Positions 5,485 through 8,783 of a stretch of DNA of 8,783 nucleotides are shown here, in pieces. Origin of the DNA: Pseudomonadota bacterium. Lineage in GTDB: Bacteria; Pseudomonadota; Alphaproteobacteria; Azospirillales; Azospirillaceae. Location: the NCBI GenBank assembly GCA_023412175.1, contig JAEYOB010000349.1, forward strand, positions 1 through 8,783. The letters are read 5' to 3'. The notes under the pieces are model-generated. The model worked only from the letters and a program-made list of their open reading frames with translations. It was not told the origin of the DNA and did no database searches. The first letter of the stretch is position 1. Every line of letters begins with the position of its first letter. The translations under genes and the position numbers were made by a program.

Positions 5485-6786
5485 ATGGACCCCACCACCG
5501 CATCCATCGTCGTCGTCGTCTCCATGTTCGTCATGCTGGCGGCCGGCGTCTGGGTGGCGCTGGCGCTGGCCGGCGTCGGCTTCGTCGCCATGGCGCTGTT
5601 CACCTCGCGGCCGATCGGGCTGGTCATGGCGACCAACGTGTGGGGCGCCTCCACGTCGTGGACGCTGACGGCGCTGCCGCTGTTCATCTGGATGGGCGAG
5701 ATCCTGTTCCGCACCCGCATCTCGTCGGACATGTTCCGCGGGCTGGCCCCATGGATGGGCTGGTTGCCGGGGCGGCTGATGCACGTCAACATCGTCGGCT
5801 GCACGATCTTCGCCGCCGTCTCCGGCTCCTCCGCCGCGACCGCCGCCACCATCGGCCGCATGACCATCCCGGAGTTGAGGCGGCGCGGCTACGACCCGAT
5901 GCTGATCGTCGGCTCGCTGGCCGGCGCCGGCACGCTGGGGCTGCTGATCCCACCGTCGATCATCATGATCGTCTACGGCGTCGCCGCCGACGTCTCGATC
6001 GCCCGGCTGTTCATTGCCGGGGTGCTGCCGGGCATCGTGCTGACCGGGCTGTTCATGGCCTATGTCGCCGGCTGGTCGCTGCTCAACCCCGACAAGGTGC
6101 CGCCCAACGACATCCGCCTGAGCTTCGCCGGGAAGATCCGCGAGAGCGGCGCGTTGATCCCGGTGATGCTGCTGATCCTTGCGGTGCTCGGCTCCATCTA
6201 TGGCGGCTTCGCGACGCCGACGGAAGCCGCGGCCGTGGGCGTTCTGGGCGCCCTGGTCCTGGCGGCGGCGACGGGGACGCTGACCTGGCAGACCTTCCGC
6301 GACAGCCTTCTGGGCGGCGCGCGCACCACCTGCATGATCTCCTTCATCCTGGCGGGTGCGGCGTTCCTCACCGCGGCCATGGGGTACACCGGCATCCCGC
6401 GCGCACTGGCCGAATGGATCACCGCGCAGCAGCTTTCCACCGTTGCGTTGCTGGCGGCGCTGACGGTGTTCTTCATCATCATGGGGTGCTTTCTCGACGG
6501 GATCTCCATGGTGGTGCTGACCACGTCCGTCATCCTGCCCATGGTCCAGCAGGCGGGGATCGACCTGCTGTGGTTCGGCATCTACATCGTCATCGTGGTG
6601 GAGATGGCGCAGATCACCCCGCCGGTCGGCTTCAACCTGTTCGTGCTGCAGCCCATGACCGGCCATGGAATCTTCACCATCGCCAAGGCGGCCCTGCCGT
6701 TCTTCCTGGTGATGGCGCTGATGGTTGCGTTGCTGTGGGTGTTCCCGGGGCTGGTGACCTGGCTGCCGTCGCAGATGATGGGATGA
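5485..6786 (+). CDS. dctM: TRAP transporter large permease subunit, DctM family
   Basis: DctM is the large ion-coupled translocation subunit of the TRAP system, here 433 residues with about a dozen hydrophobic segments, the normal size for an unfused DctM. Family signatures are plain: FAAVSGSSAATAATIG (109-124), LGLLIPPSIIMIVYG (151-165), GFATPTEAAAVG (241-252), MGCFLDGISMVVLT (333-346) and EMAQITPPVGFNLFVLQ (373-389). The repeated serine/threonine- and proline-rich re-entrant segments are those that hold substrate and sodium in the family. GAGGG at 5470-5474, within the end of dctQ, is the likely ribosome binding site. Separate dctQ and dctM genes (not a fusion) go with the DctP-type binding protein. 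The next gene begins 22 bases downstream on the same strand without a terminator between. Confidence 0.97.
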   Translation: MDPTTASIVVVVSMFVMLAAGVWVALALAGVGFVAMALFTSRPIGLVMATNVWGASTSWTLTALPLFIWMGEILFRTRISSDMFRGLAPWMGWLPGRLMHVNIVGCTIFAAVSGSSAATAATIGRMTIPELRRRGYDPMLIVGSLAGAGTLGLLIPPSIIMIVYGVAADVSIARLFIAGVLPGIVLTGLFMAYVAGWSLLNPDKVPPNDIRLSFAGKIRESGALIPVMLLILAVLGSIYGGFATPTEAAAVGVLGALVLAAATGTLTWQTFRDSLLGGARTTCMISFILAGAAFLTAAMGYTGIPRALAEWITAQQLSTVALLAALTVFFIIMGCFLDGISMVVLTTSVILPMVQQAGIDLLWFGIYIVIVVEMAQITPPVGFNLFVLQPMTGHGIFTIAKAALPFFLVMALMVALLWVFPGLVTWLPSQMMG

Positions 6787-6808
6787 CGGGGGCGACAGGC
6801 TTGTCGTT

Positions 6809-7969
6809 ATGAGCGTTTCGGTATCGGCGCAGGGCGATGGGCGCGACCTCCGGCTGGATTTCTTCCGGGGGCTGGCGCTGTGGTTCATCTTCGTGAACCA
6901 CATTCCGGGCAACCAGTTCGCCTGGCTGACTTCGCGCAACTACGGTCTCAGCGATGCGTCGGAAGTGTTCGTCTTCATCTCCGGCTACACGTCGGCCCTG
7001 GTGTACGCCAAGGTGTACGCGCGCCAGGGCTGGGGACTGGCGGCGGCCAGGGTGCTGGACCGCTGCTGGACCCTGTACCTGACGTACATCTTCCTGTTCA
7101 TCGCCTTCACCGCACAGGTGGCGTACACCACGCGCGCCTTCGACAACCCGCTGTTCGCCGAGGAAATGGGAATCGCCAGCTTCTTCGCCGACCCGGCGGT
7201 GGCGCTGGCCCAGGCGTTGCTGCTGAAGTTCCGGCCGGCGAACCTGGACATCCTGCCGCTCTACATCGTGCTGCTGCTGGCCGTTCCGCTGCTGCTGCCG
7301 GTGCTGGTGCGGCGTCCGCTGGCGCTGCTGGCCGGCTCGGCGGTGCTGTACGTGCTGACGCGCCACTTCGGCTGGAACCTGCCCACCCACCCGGAGGGCG
7401 GCGAATGGTTCTTCAACCCCTTCGCCTGGCAGTTCCTGTTCGTGCTGGGCGCCACGCTGCAACGTTTTCCCGCCGCGTCGGCGGCGCTGACCCGCCCGCG
7501 GCTGGCGGTGGTCATAGTGGCGGCAACCTACCTGGCGGCGTCATTCGTGCTGGCGCTGTCCTGGCAGATCGCATCCTGGGGCGCCTACATGCCGCCGCGG
7601 TTGGCCGAGATCCTGTACCCGATCAGCAAGACCGACCTGGACCCCTTGCGTCTGGTGCACTTCTTCGCGCTGTCCTACCTCGTCCTTCAGGTGGCGCGGC
7701 CGGACAGCGGCTGGCTGCGCTGGCGGGCGCTGGCGCCGGTCATCCTGTGCGGCCGGCAGTCCCTGCACGTCTTCTGCCTGGGCGTTTTCCTGTCCTTCGC
7801 CGCCCAGACCATCCTGGTGCAGGTGAACGGCTCGCTTTATGTGCAGTTTGCTGTCACAATTGTCGGGATTGTCGTCATGATACTGACCGCCCGCGTGCTC
7901 ACCTGGTATCAGTCGGCCGGCCGGCCGCCCCGCGCGCCGGCGCCGGTGCTCAAGGATTCCGGCGCATGA
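6809..7969 (+). CDS. opgC: OpgC-family integral membrane acyltransferase
   Basis: The 386-residue protein has about ten hydrophobic segments and matches the OpgC family (Pfam OpgC_C), membrane proteins related to acyltransferase-3. Characterised OpgC adds succinyl groups to osmoregulated periplasmic glucans. Visible signatures are RDLRLDFFRGLALWFIFVNHIPGN (12-35; H31 is the likely catalytic histidine, by analogy with acyltransferase-3), SDASEVFVFISGYTSA (48-63), FFNPFAWQFLFVLGA (201-215) and GRQSLHVFCLG (315-325). No glucan synthase (opgGH or ndvB) is in the window, so the true acceptor and acyl group are unknown; the symbol reflects family only. The start has no strong Shine-Dalgarno and follows dctM by 22 bases, so it may be read through from the TRAP operon. 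Its stop overlaps the next start (ATGA). Confidence 0.85.
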   Translation: MSVSVSAQGDGRDLRLDFFRGLALWFIFVNHIPGNQFAWLTSRNYGLSDASEVFVFISGYTSALVYAKVYARQGWGLAAARVLDRCWTLYLTYIFLFIAFTAQVAYTTRAFDNPLFAEEMGIASFFADPAVALAQALLLKFRPANLDILPLYIVLLLAVPLLLPVLVRRPLALLAGSAVLYVLTRHFGWNLPTHPEGGEWFFNPFAWQFLFVLGATLQRFPAASAALTRPRLAVVIVAATYLAASFVLALSWQIASWGAYMPPRLAEILYPISKTDLDPLRLVHFFALSYLVLQVARPDSGWLRWRALAPVILCGRQSLHVFCLGVFLSFAAQTILVQVNGSLYVQFAVTIVGIVVMILTARVLTWYQSAGRPPRAPAPVLKDSGA

Positions 7970-8715
7970 AGCCCGTCGCCGCGCTCCTCCCGGCCGTTCT
8001 TCTCCTGGCTCCGGCCGCGCGCGCCGCCGAGCCGGCGCCCGACCCTTGCGCGGTGCCGGAAAGCATCCTTACGGTGGACGCGCACCTGACCCGCGTCCAG
8101 GACAGGATGCAACAGGGCGGCGGCCTCCCCATCCTGGTGGTCAACACGGCGAAGCCCAACGCCGAACGCGGCGAGGCGAGCTATCCCGCCCTGCTGGAAA
8201 AGGATCTGTCGGCCCGCCTGCCCGGCCGCCACGTGACGGTCGCGGTGCGCAGCCATCCCGGCGCCACGGCGCAGGAGATGCTGCCGGCCATGGATTCCGC
8301 CGTGGCGAAGGAGCGCCCGGCCCTGGTGGTCTGGCAGGTCGGGACCACGGACGCCATGCGCAACGTCGGGCCGGACAGCTTCGGCGAGGCGTTGGTCACC
8401 GGCATCGCACAGACGCACGCGCGGGGCGCCGATATACTCGTCATGGACATGCAGTACAGCCCACAGACCAGTCAGTTGATCACGTTCCAGCCCTACGTCG
8501 AATACGTCGAGTGGGTGACGCAGAACAACGATGTGTTCCATTTCCCGCGCTACGAGATGATGCGCTACTGGATCGAGGAAGGACGCGTGACCGTCGGATC
8601 GGAGTCCAGGGAGGACAAGTTGAAGGCCTATGCTTTCGTGCACGGCTGTGTCGGCCGCCTGCTAGCGCAGACCATCGCCACCATGATCGACCGGCCCGCG
8701 GGGCCGGCCCAATGA
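7966..8715 (+). CDS. Secreted SGNH/GDSL-like protein with degenerate catalytic motifs
   Basis: 249 residues with a signal peptide (about 1-20, APAARA then AEP), so exported. The body follows the SGNH-hydrolase order: a block I strand LPILVVN (54-60), YPALLEKDLSARLPGRHVTV (73-92), block II RSHPGATAQEM (95-105, G99 kept), block III VVWQVGTTDAMR (121-132), a following strand ILVMDMQYSP (157-166) and FPRYEMMRYW (193-202). The catalytic residues look lost: no serine in block I (VVNTAKPN where GDS or GSS is usual), T in place of the block III asparagine (GTTD), and REDKLKAYAFVHGCVG (215-230) where DxxH is expected. It may bind rather than cleave. AAGGA at 7952-7956 is a good ribosome binding site; the start overlaps the opgC stop and the stop overlaps the next gene. 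Function unknown. Confidence 0.75.
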   Translation: MKPVAALLPAVLLLAPAARAAEPAPDPCAVPESILTVDAHLTRVQDRMQQGGGLPILVVNTAKPNAERGEASYPALLEKDLSARLPGRHVTVAVRSHPGATAQEMLPAMDSAVAKERPALVVWQVGTTDAMRNVGPDSFGEALVTGIAQTHARGADILVMDMQYSPQTSQLITFQPYVEYVEWVTQNNDVFHFPRYEMMRYWIEEGRVTVGSESREDKLKAYAFVHGCVGRLLAQTIATMIDRPAGPAQ

Positions 8716-8783
8716 GGTTCCGGTTCGTCGCCCTGCCGTTCGCCACCCTGCTGTTCGCTTCTCCCGCTCTCTCAGCCCCGAAC
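8712..8783 (+). CDS. Signal-peptide start of another exported protein (runs off the right edge)
   Basis: The ATG at 8712 overlaps the previous stop (ATGA) and opens a frame with no stop to the window end. The 24 visible residues, MRFRFVALPFATLLFASPAL then SAPN, are a textbook signal peptide: a basic start, a hydrophobic core and an SPALSA-type cleavage site. The ATGA coupling matches the opgC junction, so this is very likely the next gene of the same operon. The identity is not visible; given the degenerate SGNH neighbour, an active SGNH partner is one guess, unsupported by sequence here. Confidence 0.7.
   Translation, partial: MRFRFVALPFATLLFASPALSAPN

Noticed and set aside
4848..6812. 654-residue plus-strand open frame overlapping dctQ and dctM
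   Set aside because: Out-of-frame shadow rich in Arg, His and Gly. The dctQ and dctM frames carry all family motifs.
4954..6939. 661-residue minus-strand open frame
   Set aside because: Antisense shadow of dctQM with a biased Gln/His/Arg/Asp composition typical of reversed GC-rich membrane-protein genes.
6880..7965. N-terminal extension of the SGNH-like protein from the ATG at 6880
   Set aside because: It would run through opgC in another frame with low-complexity sequence. The true start at 7966 has a signal peptide, a Shine-Dalgarno and an ATGA overlap.
1..8783. tRNA, rRNA, transposase, integrase or phage genes
   Set aside because: Nothing of the kind was recognised on either strand; gene order, strand runs and composition look like ordinary chromosomal operons.

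Overview
This is a GC-rich, densely packed bacterial chromosome segment. High GC, a cobL/cobH/cbiX cluster, CbtAB cobalt uptake, a complete DctPQM-type TRAP transporter and an OpgC-family membrane acyltransferase together suggest an alphaproteobacterium, perhaps of the Rhodospirillales (Azospirillum-like). That placement is inferred from gene content and style, not from a marker gene.

Left third (1-2540, minus strand): a cobalamin biosynthesis operon reading leftwards. A cobalamin riboswitch leader is followed by cbiX (cobaltochelatase with a MXCXXC motif and a very His-rich tail), then cobH (precorrin-8X methylmutase), then the N-terminal part of cobL (precorrin-6Y methyltransferase), which runs off the window. 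The three genes overlap by 1-11 bases and are probably translationally coupled.

Centre (2540-3750): about 110 bp of promoter-like DNA separate that riboswitch from a second cobalamin riboswitch, which faces right and leads into cbtB and cbtA, the small and large subunits of a predicted cobalt transporter. Cobalt import and cobalt insertion are thus driven divergently from one intergenic region, each behind its own B12 sensor. When the coenzyme is plentiful both should be shut down.

Right half (3750-6786, plus strand): a TRAP transporter, dctP (periplasmic binding protein), dctQ (small membrane subunit) and dctM (large membrane subunit). Its substrate cannot be read from the sequence, though the binding protein keeps the arginine expected to hold a carboxylate. 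An inverted repeat overlaps the dctP ribosome binding site. GC-rich REP-like palindromes lie before dctP and between dctP and dctQ.

Right end (6809-8783, plus strand): an OpgC-like multi-membrane-span acyltransferase, a secreted SGNH-like protein with apparently degenerate catalytic motifs, and the signal peptide of a further exported protein, joined by 4-base ATGA overlaps. This looks like a small envelope glycan O-acylation module. It is the least described part of the window and the best candidate for something new.
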